The notes under the pieces: model-generated
Told to the model about the DNA's origin: nothing
Seen by the model: only the letters and a program-made list of their open reading frames with translations
Database searches by the model: none
Part shown: in pieces, positions 26,273 to 38,656 of the stretch
Layout of the letters: each line of letters begins with the position of its first letter
Numbering within the stretch: the stretch's first letter is position 1
Made by a program: the position numbers and the translations under genes
Source: Cucumis sativus
Lineage: Eukaryota; Streptophyta; Magnoliopsida; Cucurbitales; Cucurbitaceae
DNA length: 64,000 nucleotides
NCBI RefSeq assembly: GCF_000004075.3
Contig: NC_026657.2
Coordinates: 38,240,732 to 38,304,731 of the forward strand
Reading direction: 5' to 3'

Positions 26273-29200
26273 GTCGAGAAGGTTGAACGAGGAGTAGTTG
26301 ATCCACTGATGTTTTTTACAATTCGATGGCAGTGACATGTTCCTTCAAAATCTCGTAGAGGCCAGTATAATGACGATGTCATCTAGAGTGTAAATAAAAC
26401 GAAAAGAATAATTAATATTAGATCAACTTATTTTATGAGTTGGAAGTTGGCTCAGTTTGTTGTTATACTTCGATGGAGCTAATTGTCGTGGTAATAAAAC
26501 CTGCAAAACACGTAATTAATAAACTGGTTGAGTCACATATCTCGCTCTCGCTCTCTTTAAGATGTTTCGCGACTATAGTCGAATGTACAAACAAATATCA
26601 AGTGCCTCATCGCCCCCGTGATAAAAACAACCTCTAAATTGTTGGTATGAACTGCATTGGAACCAACCGGTATACCAACGCTCTATAGATACTTGTTTGC
26701 TTGGAAAACTAAAAGAAAACGTAATTTGGTAAAGTAAACAGAAAAGGAGGAGCCGAGAGAAATGAGAGAGCTTAAAGTGTTTGTGGTGTATAAAGTGAGA
26801 AGAGAGGTGGGTACATATATAGTGGATAGGGGGAAGCTATCAATGGTCGGGTAATAATGTAACGGTCACATAAAACAGTCAAATGGTCAAGGTATTTTAT
26901 GACAGTCAAATCGAAATGGTTCATGATTCAATGAAATTAATGACAGTCAAATTGAAACGAAGTTAATCCAATGGTTCAGACAAAATTAATATGTAATTAA
27001 ATCTAAAACGATTTAAATTTTTTTAGCAAAAATATTTTTTTATTCCTCACCTGGATTGACGGCGGCACACATGAAAGATGTGGCGAGATGTCGTGGGTTT
27101 CCCTTGGAGCCCAAACCCATAAGTGAAGGTGTGAATATTTAAAGGGGCTTCCACGTTGCTAGATAAAATAATATTACCGTTTTTGTTTTTTCAAAATTTT
27201 CGTGAGCACATTCTCACCAAGCTAGCTTTCCAATAAACAATGTCTCTTCGCACTTTTGGAAGGTGTATGGGAAATCTAAGGCCAATTCATACTATACAAC
27301 ATTGTTCGTAGTAAGGAAAATTTGATAAGGAAAGGAAAAATCACTTTGATCCTACGTGGAAATGCAAAGTTGCAAATGACATTTGGTCCTAGTTTGTAAA
27401 TATTACCATGGATTCTACTTGTGAGGACAAGGCGAATCAGAACAACTATGGCTATTGGTTTTGGATTCTTTGTCGTGTCTTGCCTCGAAAGTTGGGGTTG
27501 GTGGTGATCAATGCATGGCGATCTAGAAGGCCATAAACATTGTGTTGTTATCTTTGTTGATTATGACTATCTTGGTGTCTGTCGATGCACCCCAACAAAC
27601 AATCTTCTTATTTAGTATATGTTGGTAAAAAATGTATGGAGGAATTCTCTAAATCATTTTGCTTTTTATCTGATTGGTTGGTCTTCACCTTCAAGAAATC
27701 AATGGAAGTTGAGACACTGATACAACTTTGAGCTATTATCGTTGATCAAGCGGCCTTGGTTGGGTGCTTCATGACCATTTGGGTTGTGTTCGTCTTGTTG
27801 TTCGAATGTAGTCTCCCTTTTAACCGGTGCATCTATCGATCTCACAAACATCTCTTTATCATCTTTGAGCCTAAGTCTTCCGTGCATAAATTGGGTGATG
27901 CTTCCAAAATGTCGAAAAAACAGACTTATTACTCCTTATCCCAATCTGTTTGGGTTGAGATTCTATCGATGCTATCATTTAATTGTTATGTAATATAGCA
28001 ATAGTAATTTCTAAAAGCAAACACATGAAAAGAGTAGAGAGATGACTAGATGAATAACTAAGCTTAATTCAAGTTTTCACTAGAAAATGGGCCACCAATG
28101 TTTGTAGAATGAAGGAAATATGCAAAATATAAAGGACATAAAGAAAAAGGATATACTATTTTTTACATAAACACATAAAAGAACAATAATTATTAAATAT
28201 AAAATTTATCATAAATAAAATATTTGACAAAATATTTATATTTTAATTTATATAAATTTTTGATATAATGAATTTTGTTTTTTTAGTGATTTTATTACAA
28301 GGAGTGTAAATAATTTTTTAATTTTTTTTTTTAAAAAACCCTAATAAATAATACCATCACTAAAAGAAAGCTCAAAAGAACAAAGAAAAAAAAATCATTC
28401 TAAATGAATAAAAAATTATAAGAGTTGACATAATTTAAAAATAAAATAAATTGGTCAATATACAATACAAATACAGTTACGTTTTTTTTTTTTTTTTGCA
28501 AAATATTAAAAGTACAATTGTCTAATATGAAAAATGTTCAGAAAAATCATGAGTTTGTGTACCTTAAAAGGGTTTAGAAAAATCACCAAATTTTCCCACA
28601 TTTACGAGTTTTATGAAAGTTATAGGCTATAAAATAAGGCAATGCCTTTGGTTTTCAGTTGTCTCAGCTGAAAACACAACTGAATTCCTTTTGTTTATTC
28701 TTTAGTTTTAAAGGGAAGAAAATGTGTGAGCAGTCAAAACTAGAATGTTTGTATAATTGAAGTTGGGAGAGATTTACTATTTTTTTATTGTTGCAATTTT
28801 TCATCGAGTGAATTTCTTTATTGTTTATGGATTTTCTCAAAATTTAAGAGTTTTTCACGTAAATTCTTGTGTTTCTATTTTTTTTAACCTCTATATTATT
28901 TTTATGATTATTTATTGTCGTACAAGTGGAAGGTTGGTTTTTTTCACCAAAAGACATGGTTTTAGTTTAAGAGAATTACATATATTTTTTTCAAATAATT
29001 TAGACTATCATTTTAAAAATCATACCGTTATTATAGTCTAAATTTGTAAGAACAACGAACGAATGGATAGATAGATTAATCAAAATAAAGAGGTTTGTTC
29101 ATATTTTTATGGTTCGAAATAAGTTAAGTAAACCAATTGAAAGAGAGATCTACCAATTTTGAGACAAAGGTTGAGCAAAGCCGGTCAAATTAGGAGTCAT

Positions 29201-30615
29201 CCTCTTCAAAAAGCATCGTAGGTAGTCGAAGTCATATAATTCTTATTTTGGTATCATAAAGTAAATTTATCCTAAAACAACTTTAGCTAAGTAAAACTCA
29301 AACTTCAAAGCATTCATTCATTTAAAATACTAAATGAGTTGATTATTACAGTCTTAGATAATTTTTTAGTCGTATACAAATTATTTTAGATGTTTCTATA
29401 CATTTCATTATCTTGAACCTAATCGTTATGTTTGTAACTATTGTATTGTATTGGTCGATTTCTTTTGCTACCGAAACATTTCAACACTTGTATACATATT
29501 TAGGAACCCCATCCAAAACGGTGCGTTTTCATCGTTAGTTTTTTCTCTTATTTTTTCGACTCTTTTCCAGCCAAATGCTTTCGGGGCTATTAATTAAGAT
29601 GGGTAGAAATTAACCCACCATTGAAGCAAATCCTAGCTGGCGCCAACTCAGACTTTCTTTTTTAAAATTTCACATTTCATTTCTTAATTATTTTTCCTTC
29701 CGAGATTTCTAAAATCGGAATAATTTCTAATCTTAGAAAAGTAAAAAGAAACTGTTTAATTCCAAATTTTAGATACTCATTCCGAGATTAGAGAGATTCC
29801 AGAATATACATTGGGAATATAAATATCAAACCCATTGACTCATCCTCTTCTTCTTCTTCTTCTTCAGTCTTCACCTGACATCAAGACCGGTAGAGTGGGA
29901 ACGGGATCGAAATCCGATTTTCCCTTTTCGTTCTCCTCTTTATTCCTTTCACTTCTTTGGGTTTGCTTCTAATTTCTCTTCAATTTGTTCTGTTCGTTGT
30001 TATTTGTTAAATGTTCTTCCTCACCCTCTGTTCCTGCCAATTTTGGTTGTCGGATTCTGTTTTGCAGTAGAAATTAGATGAGAATTTCGTGTTTTAGGGT
30101 TTTTTTTGTTTTTGTTTTTGAAGTTACTTTATGTTTACTGGGATGGAATTGAATTGAATCGTTGTTACTGTTGTATTGTTTATTCCGTATTTACAAATCT
30201 TGTTTGGATTATTTGATTGGAACTTTTGTTTTTGTTTGCACTCCAAAAATTTTAATGTATTTGCCGTACGGAGTTCTTGGTTTACATGTGGTGTGTTTTT
30301 CATCAAGCTTCATACTATTTCATCATTGATTTTCTTTGGAGTGTTGGAATAGAAGAATATGTGGTTTAGAGGGGAAGCAATTCAGGAGGGTGTATTTTTT
30401 CCATTTAGTATACTGTTCTTTTGCGTATTTGACCTACATTTTGAATTGTAGAGAAATTGTATCATGTAAATAAGTTCAATTATAACTTATATTTACAGTT
30501 CTGCCTAGCTTTCCCTAGTGTTTGGATACTCATATTGGAATAACCTTCTGTCTCTGTTGTCGGTACTGAAAACTTGTTTTGTTCCCTATAGGTGGTGGCA
30601 TTTATCTGCAGAACA

Positions 30616-32245
30616 ATGGCCGTGTCTGTCAAGCTGATGTCTCTTATTGTCGCAGCTTTAGGTGTAACGTCCTTTATATTTGGAGTCATTGCTGAGAACA
30701 AGAAGGTAACAATTTGCAAGCTTCATAAACAAGCATATGATCTTCATAGTTGTTTGATTCTTACTGTAGATATTTGTGCATTTGAAACTGTCAACAGCAA
30801 GAATTAAGACAGTGATTGAGTTGGCTGTTGTTGAATAGTTTATCTCGTGTCTATTCTAGATACTCTCTCATCTTCCTTGGACGTTGGATAGATTACTAAA
30901 TTATTGTACCTTGAAATTTTGAAGTAATATATCACTGCATGTTTAGTATGTATTCATTGTACTTTGTATATTGCAATTTCATGGGTACGTTGGTGTTTAA
31001 TTTAGTATGTAGTTGCTAATCTATATTCAGGAGGATAGACAAAAGCAACATGGTGTCATGTCACCCTTCCAAATATGCTTTTAGGTTTAGTGGGGATTTA
31101 ACCATCCATTTGTTGGAGCAGTCATGTAGATGCAAATGCGATAGCTAGTTAGGTTTAACGTGTGAGATTATGACAACTTTCCCCGTGCCATGTGAATAGT
31201 TTGTTTACTTTTTTTTTTTTTTTTTTTTATCTTTTTGCTATTTTCATTGGGCCATACATGATCCCACTCTCTGCGATATAGTAGAAGTTACATACTTTTG
31301 TATCACAATAATTTTCTTCTTATTAATGGTCACTGACTTTGCTGTTTTCTTAACTTGTGGACAGCCTGCATCTGGAACTCCCATCCCAGGCAAGGGTATC
31401 GTTATCTGTCAGTATCCAGGCGACCCAACTGTGGTCTTGGGATATCTTTCCGTTGCATTTCTTCTTGCTTCTTCAGCTGCAGGATACCTCTCTTTGTTCT
31501 ATCCTTACCAAGGAAAATCCGTTCCTCGAGGGGCCATGTTTAAGAGCAGCAGTTTCTCCACCTTCTTCAACATTGCCTTGTAAGTTCTCTATCCAACAGT
31601 TCTATTTAATTTATCATGTGGTTGCTAATCTATATTGTGAAACAAAGATTTCTTGCATGTTTAGTAGCTGAGAGGTACGTTGTTTCCCAACATATTTATT
31701 TAATTACTTGGAGTCTAGTTTCCATTTGCATTTTGATAAAGTTATGATGGGACAATGAATGTTCGTGGACATGTTCTCTCTTTCTAAGAGTCATCAAATT
31801 GATTTGATCATTGCGATACCATTCCCCTATATTTATCATCTTAGTCTTTACGATTGATGGTATAAGATCAAGAAAAAAAAAATATAAAACGTTCAAAGAC
31901 AAAGTAATGTTGTCGTCACAGCAAGCTCATATGATCTCACTCTTTTTCATGTGGTTTTGATGCACCTTCTCTGTTTGTAGGTTCACAACTGGACTGGCTA
32001 TAACTTTGCTCGTGTGGCCAACGGTCACCGAGCAACTTCACTTGACGCGCAACGTTCATCACAACATCGAGACAGCGTGCCCAACCGCCAAGACCGGTCT
32101 TCTAGGGGGTGGTGCATTTCTATCTCTTGATTCTTCCCTCTTCTGGCTGGTTGCTCTGATGTTGGCTGGAAATGCTCGTGAGGACTACTTCGATGAAATA
32201 GCGGAAAAAGGAAGCAATTCTGAATCTCTTAAGAGCAGCGCATGA
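30616..32245 (+). CDS. DUF1218 membrane protein, tandem copy 1
   Basis: Three exons (30616-30705, 31365-31579, 31981-32245) give 189 aa. An N-terminal hydrophobic segment (LMSLIVAALGVTSFIFGVIA) is followed by PASGTPIPGKG. Three more membrane spans lie around VVLGYLSVAFLLASSAAGYL, FNIALFTTGLAITLLVW and SLFWLVALMLAG. The loop before the last span carries the conserved ETACPTAKTG with its cysteine. The family (VCC/DEAL, MWL proteins) acts at the ER or plasma membrane in leaf symmetry, vein patterning or lignin. The closest relative, as I recall, is the Arabidopsis At4g31130 type, whose role is not established. The ATG follows a probable 5' UTR intron. The second copy begins 2.8 kb downstream with the same intron positions. 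Confidence 0.9.
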
Positions 32246-35068
32246 AAAGCTCAATGTTCAATGTTTAATGGAAATAATAATTCAATTCCAATTTACTTTT
32301 GGATTTTAACTTTGTTAAATTAGAGGATTTTTAGTTGTGAATAGAATATGATATCTATATTCCTGCTTTTGTGGAGTGCTAAATCTCCACTAAACCCAAT
32401 TAATTATCAACTTAATAACATATTACTACTGTATGTTAATTTCTAGCCTTCAATTTTATATGTGTAATTCAAATTTATACTTCACAACCTCCTCTTTTTC
32501 TTTTTGATCATGTCGTGTTTTTAATCCTTCAATACTTAATTTGATAATAGTATTTAAAAGTGTAATAATAAATATTAAATTAATTTTGAGTGGTTAAAAA
32601 TTTGTTAGCATGTTTGGCAAACGTGATTCTTGTAACATTTTTAAATTAATTTACGTAAATGTAACAAAATCTAAAAATATTTTTGGTATGTATAATCGAG
32701 TAAGAAAATAAGTTCATTTTTTCATAATTTCATGATGTCCCTGCAATTTATATCTTCTTTGGTATTTATTAATTTCAAGCCATTTATTGATTCAAGACCA
32801 CGTCGGTGCAATTATTAGATACCTAAAGGCAATCTATCGAGATTGAATAAAATAAATGCATAATTTTTTCGAGTCATCCTGATGTCACTAATGCTCAAGG
32901 TTCAATAACTAAAGAAAACTATTTCATTTTGGGACATGGTATGACCGAAATACATGTGTCCATGCTCGAGATACACATGCTAAGAAAATCTACACAATCG
33001 TGTATAACACATGTGTCTGATTTATCATATGTTGATTGAGGTATTTCACATCATTTTTTTTTCAAAATTGTTCTATTATGTGTATATATTTTGTTGATTT
33101 ATTACATTAAAAAAAAAATCCTAAATTTTACCTTTGATAAAGTTTGTCATTTTCATTTCCACAAAAAATTGACACTATATTTTTCTATAGATCATAGAGA
33201 TACATTAATTAATTTTAGAATAAAAATCATTAAATAAACTATTATAACTCAATATACTAATCAACATGGATGGATCTATTAGGTTGTAAGGGAGACACGT
33301 GTTCCTCACATCTCCGGTTTTTATATTTTAATATTAATTTTGAAATGCTAAATTATAATATATGTTAAATAATAGTTTTTTTTACTGTATTATGCATTTG
33401 GTATAGTGACTGTCTTCTAAAACTTGAGAGCGTATTAAAGAAACACGTTTGAAAATGTTTAGAAATGTAGAGATGGTTGAAAGTAAACTAAAAAGGACCA
33501 AATTGCATTATTTATAAAGAGATGAACGAAGATGATATTTTAACTTTATTCAGTAATGTCATTTTCATTATTGACTTATAGTTACGCAATAAAAGAGGTG
33601 TTCTTTTCATTGTTAACATTCACGCATTTAAATAAACAAAAAGTCTTCTCTCATTCGAAAACTGTTCAAATTCGTCCCTCTTTATTTGGATTCAGTTAAC
33701 GACTATACATACCCAAGCACCGCACAATTTGACTCCACTCCTCACTTTCGCCTTAATTCGGGACAAGTTCTTCCTTCAATTCCTCTCTTCTGGTTTGTAC
33801 ACATTTCCCCGCATTTCCCTTTTCCCCAATTAATTTATTTACATATTCATTTGATTCTGCCTTACTCTAGAGGAATCGTAGGTATTGCTTATTGTTTTTA
33901 GGCTCTGTAAAGTTATTATCGATCTTGATTCATGTGCTGGAGTTGAATGGAAATTTTTACTCTTATACTGTTCTTTGTGTTGCAATGAGCGCGTATGGAG
34001 AAATTTTCATTGGATTTTTCGACTGTTTGATTATCTTTGTTCATAGATTTCGATAACTTTTTGGTAAATTATGTGCGTGTCGTTGAATTTCTTTTTGATT
34101 TAGCGACAAGTGATGATTTTTGTTGAATTGTGTTATTGGGGATTTGTGTAACAACGATTGGGTTGGAACGCTTTGACGTGTTTTTTACTCTGTTTATTAA
34201 ATTTACGCTATTTTTTTACGACAATTTTGGTTAAATTATATAGAAAAAATAGGTTGAGTTGTGAATTTGGTCAGAAGGTTGGAACTAGGGGATGTTTGCC
34301 CAGTTCAATCAATGGATAGGTGGTAATTTAAAGAGTAAGGTCTTTATGCATCACATGGGGCCGTGACCGAATCGGTACACAGAAGCTGTAATTCGATTGA
34401 TGAGTCCAGGGTGATCAATCGATTGCACTGTTACGGTTTGATCATGAGAGGTAGATGTAAACATAACAATAACAGGAAACGTGTCTTAGATAAACAAACG
34501 CTATAAAAAACTATCCAATTTCAACTGTAAGTGCGGTCTATCGTGATTGATCTTGCAATTGAATTTCATTCGATTACACCAATTTTCATTATGAATATCC
34601 ATGCTATTCCTTGACCTATTTTCAAAGCTAAAATAGAAATGAATTCCTTAAAATTGCGGACAGAAATTCTATTGGTGGACCTATAATGGAACTTTGCATC
34701 TCTATGTTGTTTCAAGTTTCAATTCTACTCAGATACTTTGGTTTGACTGTGAACCATTGTGAAAGTTTAGTGGACTAAATAAAAAATTCTTTAAGTTTAG
34801 GGACTAAATCTATAATTTAACGTATTTTGTTTCATTTTATGCGCATGATTCTACGTTCTGAATTTTGAAAATCCTGTAAAATAAGAAAAAAGAAAAAGAA
34901 AACTTTTCAGTTTCTATTTGTTCTTCATTTTGCAATAATGAATTATTGTCATTTCAGTAGTTCTGCCTCCCTTCACAACTTTAGCCTATTTGTGGTACAT
35001 ATATTTTCTCGGTAAGATATAATTTTATTCCCTGTACAGGTCACCTAGTAACACTTATCTAGAGAACA
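32246..35068. other. Spacer between the two DUF1218 copies, with copy-2 leader
   Basis: Positions 32246-33650 are AT-rich with no recognised gene. A leader exon for copy 2 probably lies around 33650-33790, and the sequence up to about 35040 reads as a T-rich 5' UTR intron ending CCTGTACAG. The leader-intron arrangement parallels that of copy 1. Exact transcript ends cannot be seen. Confidence 0.45.
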
Positions 35069-37096
35069 ATGGCTGTTTCTGTTAAGTTGATGTCTCTTCT
35101 TGTTGGAACTTTGGGTGTCATATCATTTGTATTTGGAGTAGTTGCTGAAAACAAGAAGGTAAGCATTTGTAATTTTTATAACCATTTAGTTTTTGAAAAT
35201 TAAGCCTAAAAACACAATTTCCATCTATTGAATTATGTGTTTCATTGCCTACATGAGTGTTCTCAAAATTCAATCTGACGTTTGAAAACCAGAAAAAAAA
35301 AGTTTTTAAAAACATGTTTTTGTAATTTGACAAAGAATTCAAATGTTTCCTTATAAAATTTGAAAACTGTAATTAAGAAATTGTGTGAAGCAAAGACATT
35401 TTTCAAAAATCAAATGATTACCAAACGTGTTTGTTTGATTTTTACAGTAGATATTGATCTGAAATTCCTACAGCAAGAATGAAGATATTGATTGAATTGT
35501 TTATAAATAGTTTTGTTCTCCCTTTATCTCATATATAATTATGAAATAATCGCAACTGCCTAATTTGTCTGGTACATCAAATTATGTCTTGATCTATCTC
35601 AAATACTTTTAAATTTATTATAGTATGCAACAGCTTTGCCCTGGTTGATACTTGAAAATTATATATTGTATGTGCATCTGGTTGCAAACTCATGGATTAC
35701 TCATGTTTCATTTTCTTTAGCATGTAGTCTCTCTGTCTCTTTGTGGGAACAGTTATATGAAATCTACGTTGGCTGTGCATGTTGTTGTCGGTGGTATAGC
35801 ATATGAAATTACGATGAATTTTTCCCCATCTTTTTTCATTTATGGGCTGACTTCTTTTGTTGTTTTTACTTGGATTTGGACAGCCTGCTTCTGGAACTCC
35901 CATCCCAGGCAAAGGCCATGTAGTCTGCAAATATCAGAGCGACCCAACGGTGGCTTTGGGATTTCTTTCCTTTATGTTTCTTCTTGCTTCTTCATGTGCA
36001 GGATACCTCTCTCTATTCTATCCTTACGAGGGAAAATCCGTTCCTCGAGGTGCCTTCTTTAAGAGCAGTACTTTCTTTGCATTCTTCAACATTGCTCTGT
36101 AAGTTTTCCTTGCCAGACTCTGATTATCAATTAATACTTTTTAACTTTGTAGTGTTTATTTGCTTTGTAGTTTCAGAACAATTCTGCATTAGCGTTGATG
36201 AAATTTTCCTGACGTATGATTTGAGTAATTTATTCACTTAAAAGCTTTACCTTTTTCAGAATAGTTTCTGGTGGATGGGTATATTTCTGAAACAATGTTT
36301 ATTGCATGCTTTTCTGTTGAGAATTTTATGTTATACAATTTAAAGATCTTTTTGTTTTTAACTCAAAAATAAAATATACGGAAATTCAAAATAACTGGAA
36401 AATGGAAATAAGAAATTAGGGGCATGCTTGGCAGCGTTCTAGTTTATCTTTTTTTCTTTTTTTTCTCTGTGTTTGGTTTGTTCATGTTAATTTTCTTTTA
36501 TTGAAAAGAGAATCAACTCATTTGGTAATCATGTGTAGTTTATTGTTCTCTGAAATTTTTAATTAAAAGTGTACAGTGTTTATATATTTAACTTTCATTT
36601 TATATGACAACAATCATAAAATAAATTTTGTGAACTTAGACAAATGTGAATCGAGAAACGTTGTATGTTTTTTAATACGAAACAATAAACATGAACATTA
36701 GACAGAAAACGACTGACTGAAAACCTATAAGTATTCTCAGTTAGCGAACATCCGTTAGTACATAGTACAATCTGAATAACCCGAGTCACTATGTATAACA
36801 TATTTTGATGCACCTTCTCCCTCTGCAGGTTCACAACTGGATTAGCTATAACTATGCTGGTATGGCCTACCGTGACAGAGCAACTTCACTTGACCCGCAA
36901 TGTTCATTTCAATCTCGACACAGCATGCCCGACTGCTAAGACCGGTCTTCTAGGTGGTGGTGCGTTTCTATCTCTTGATTCGTCCCTCTTTTGGTTGGTT
37001 GCTCTGATGCTTGCTGGCAATGCACGAGAGGACTACTTCGATGAAATAGCGGAAAAAGGAACCACCAATGTTGAAGCTGTTAAGAGCAGTGCATGA
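35069..37096 (+). CDS. DUF1218 membrane protein, tandem copy 2
   Basis: Three exons (35069-35158, 35884-36098, 36829-37096) give 190 aa. They have exactly the same exon-1 length (90 nt), exon-2 length (215 nt) and intron phases as copy 1. The protein is very similar throughout, including the four hydrophobic spans, TACPTAKTG and the C-terminal DYFDEIAEKG. Differences cluster in the first loop (GHVVCKYQSDPT against GIVICQYPGDPT) and in the last ten residues (TTNVEAVKSSA). The frame is open and the splice sites are intact, so it is not a pseudogene. A MITE-like element occupies part of intron 1. Confidence 0.9.
35179..35423. mobile_element. MITE-like element in intron 1 of DUF1218 copy 2
   Basis: The left end TAACCATTTAGTTTTTGAAA and the right end TTTCAAAAATCAAATGATTA are near-perfect inverted complements about 245 bp apart. 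The inside is AT-rich and non-coding. The motif TTAAGCCTAAAAACAC near the left end recurs in the element in the RsmH intron. Copy 1 of the gene has nothing like it at this position, so the insertion followed the duplication or is absent from copy 1. Confidence 0.6.
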
Positions 37097-37581
37097 AGTT
37101 TCTTTGTTTTGTTTAGTGAGAATATTAAGTCAGTTTCACATCACTGTCGATTTACTTGTTATTAAGTAAGGGTTTGTTGCCTTTAGGAAAAAAAGGAAAG
37201 AAAAAGAAAAGTGAATATGGCACTCTTCTTTGTAATATATTGTTGGGACATTCCTTGTGGCTTCATCTAAATCGTCAAATGCAAATAGGAAAATTTGTCT
37301 TTTTTAGTTAATTATGCTTACAATTTTAGTCCTCTACTTTATCAATTTAATTACTCATTTTTGTACTTGATCGCTTTTGTTTTTGTTTGGTCAATATTGA
37401 GTTATGTAAAAGGAAAAAAAACAGTTATATCATCATTTGTGTCATTGCTTGATATATCATGGCTTCACCTAACATTGCGTGCATGAAAAGCATAATCTGA
37501 ATATGTTTTTTACGAGGTGTATCATGTTGGAGTTACAACCATGCATGAGATACCGATTATGGTGCAAACAATACATTCTTG

Positions 37582-37641
37582 GTGAATACAAAAGTAGGGT
37601 CATGAGGTTTAGTGAATACAAAAGTAGGGTCCTGAGGTTTA
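37582..37641. repeat. 30-bp tandem duplication
   Basis: Units 37582-37611 and 37612-37641 both read GTGAATACAAAAGTAGGGTC and then, after one differing base (A or C), TGAGGTTTA. The near identity implies a recent duplication. Confidence 0.95.
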
Positions 37642-38478
37642 GTGCTCAAAGTGGATAATATAACGAATTGTAGTTGATAATATTTGGCGAGTTATTGTCT
37701 ATAACGAGCAATATCAAAGTCATGTCACGTGACTATGTGGTTGGAGCTTTGAAAGATGCAATTGTGGTAGTATCCATGCATGGTTAGAATTTTGGATGAG
37801 CTATGCACTCAAGGTGTAAATTGAGAGGAACAACTATTTCGGGAGAGGCTTGATGGTTATTTTGTATTTGTTCTAAAAAATGATTGTTTGTTTGTTCAAA
37901 TAAATAAATGTTTATAATGCAGTTAAAGTTTCATACAGGTGGGGTGATAACGAGTGTACGACAGACAATTACTTTTCCAATTATATGAGACGAGACATTT
38001 GGGTGAAACAAAAGTAAACAAGAGTTTTTATGCAAAAAGCAAGCAATAACCGAAGTCACGCTACTGTGAAACTTACCATTAACTAATGAGAGGTTGTTTT
38101 TAACGAGACATTGTAAACAATTAACGACAATTATCATGTATCACCTTCATTGTATGCACACGTGATTCATTATTCAAACTTTTATGTCCATTTTTTTAAT
38201 CAACGTGCAATTCAAATCATCACAATACAATTCCATTATCATTTGACACAATAGTGAATTGTTCGATTTGTTATATAGAAAACACTAAAGTACATCTAAA
38301 AAAGCATCACATCTTTGTATATCCCATTAAAATCTCTAGTCATAACCTTACATGATAAATTACACTTTTCTTATCATTTTAAAATATCTATAACCGATAC
38401 GACAAAAGGATAAAGAAAATTGGATCACTTTACTTTGAGCAGTCGACATGTCGTTTCATGGGTTCCATGTATATTCAA

Positions 38479-38518
38479 CCAATCAAATCTATTGGGCCTT
38501 TTATCACTCAAAACCCTA
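38479..38518 (+). promoter_or_regulatory. CCAAT, site II and telo-box upstream of PRMT5
   Basis: CCAAT at 38480, TTGGGCC near 38492-38498 and AAACCCTA at 38511-38518 lie in a row 140-180 bases before the PRMT5 ATG. It is the same site II plus telo-box pairing as at DCAF1. Further ACCCT repeats occur in the leader. Confidence 0.5.
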
Positions 38519-38656
38519 GCTTTTGTTGTTATTATTTATACGCTCTCACAAGTCTTGCTTCAGTCAAACTTCCATTAAAAACCCTACCAAAAACCCTCTC
38601 TCTCATCTCTCCCTGTTTCTGCTTCTTCAACCTCAGTACCTCACTCTTCGAAGCCA

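Larger units (their letters stand above)
24650..30615. other. Largest spacer: DCAF1 promoter to first DUF1218 gene
   Basis: Positions 24650-25080 hold the DCAF1 5' region. From there to about 29800 no gene is recognised, although base composition is less extreme at 26050-27960. Open frames at 26091-26297 (+) and 27699-27998 (both strands) resemble no family I know. The stretch may be an old, unrecognisable transposon: it includes imperfectly repeated ATGACAGTCAAAT motifs near 26880-26960 and the hairpin at 26231. At 29840-30600 lie the promoter, a (CTT)n run at about 29846-29864, and a 5' UTR that is probably interrupted by an intron ending at CCCTATAG (30591). Confidence 0.45.
37097..38656. 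other. Spacer DUF1218 copy 2 / PRMT5
   Basis: It holds the DUF1218 3' UTR, a 30-bp tandem duplication and the PRMT5 promoter (from about 38400). No other gene is recognised. Confidence 0.5.

Noticed and set aside
26091-26297. Open frame in the large spacer (69 codons)
   Set aside because: It resembles no family I know, has no splice partners, and its second half is the hairpin sequence.
27699-27998. Overlapping open frames on both strands at 27.7-28.0 kb
   Set aside because: Neither peptide matches a known family, and the surrounding DNA gives no exon continuation. It could be old transposon DNA.
36412-36550. Tourist-like left end (GGGGCATGCTTGGCAG) in intron 2 of DUF1218 copy 2
   Set aside because: No complementary right end could be found within several hundred bases.
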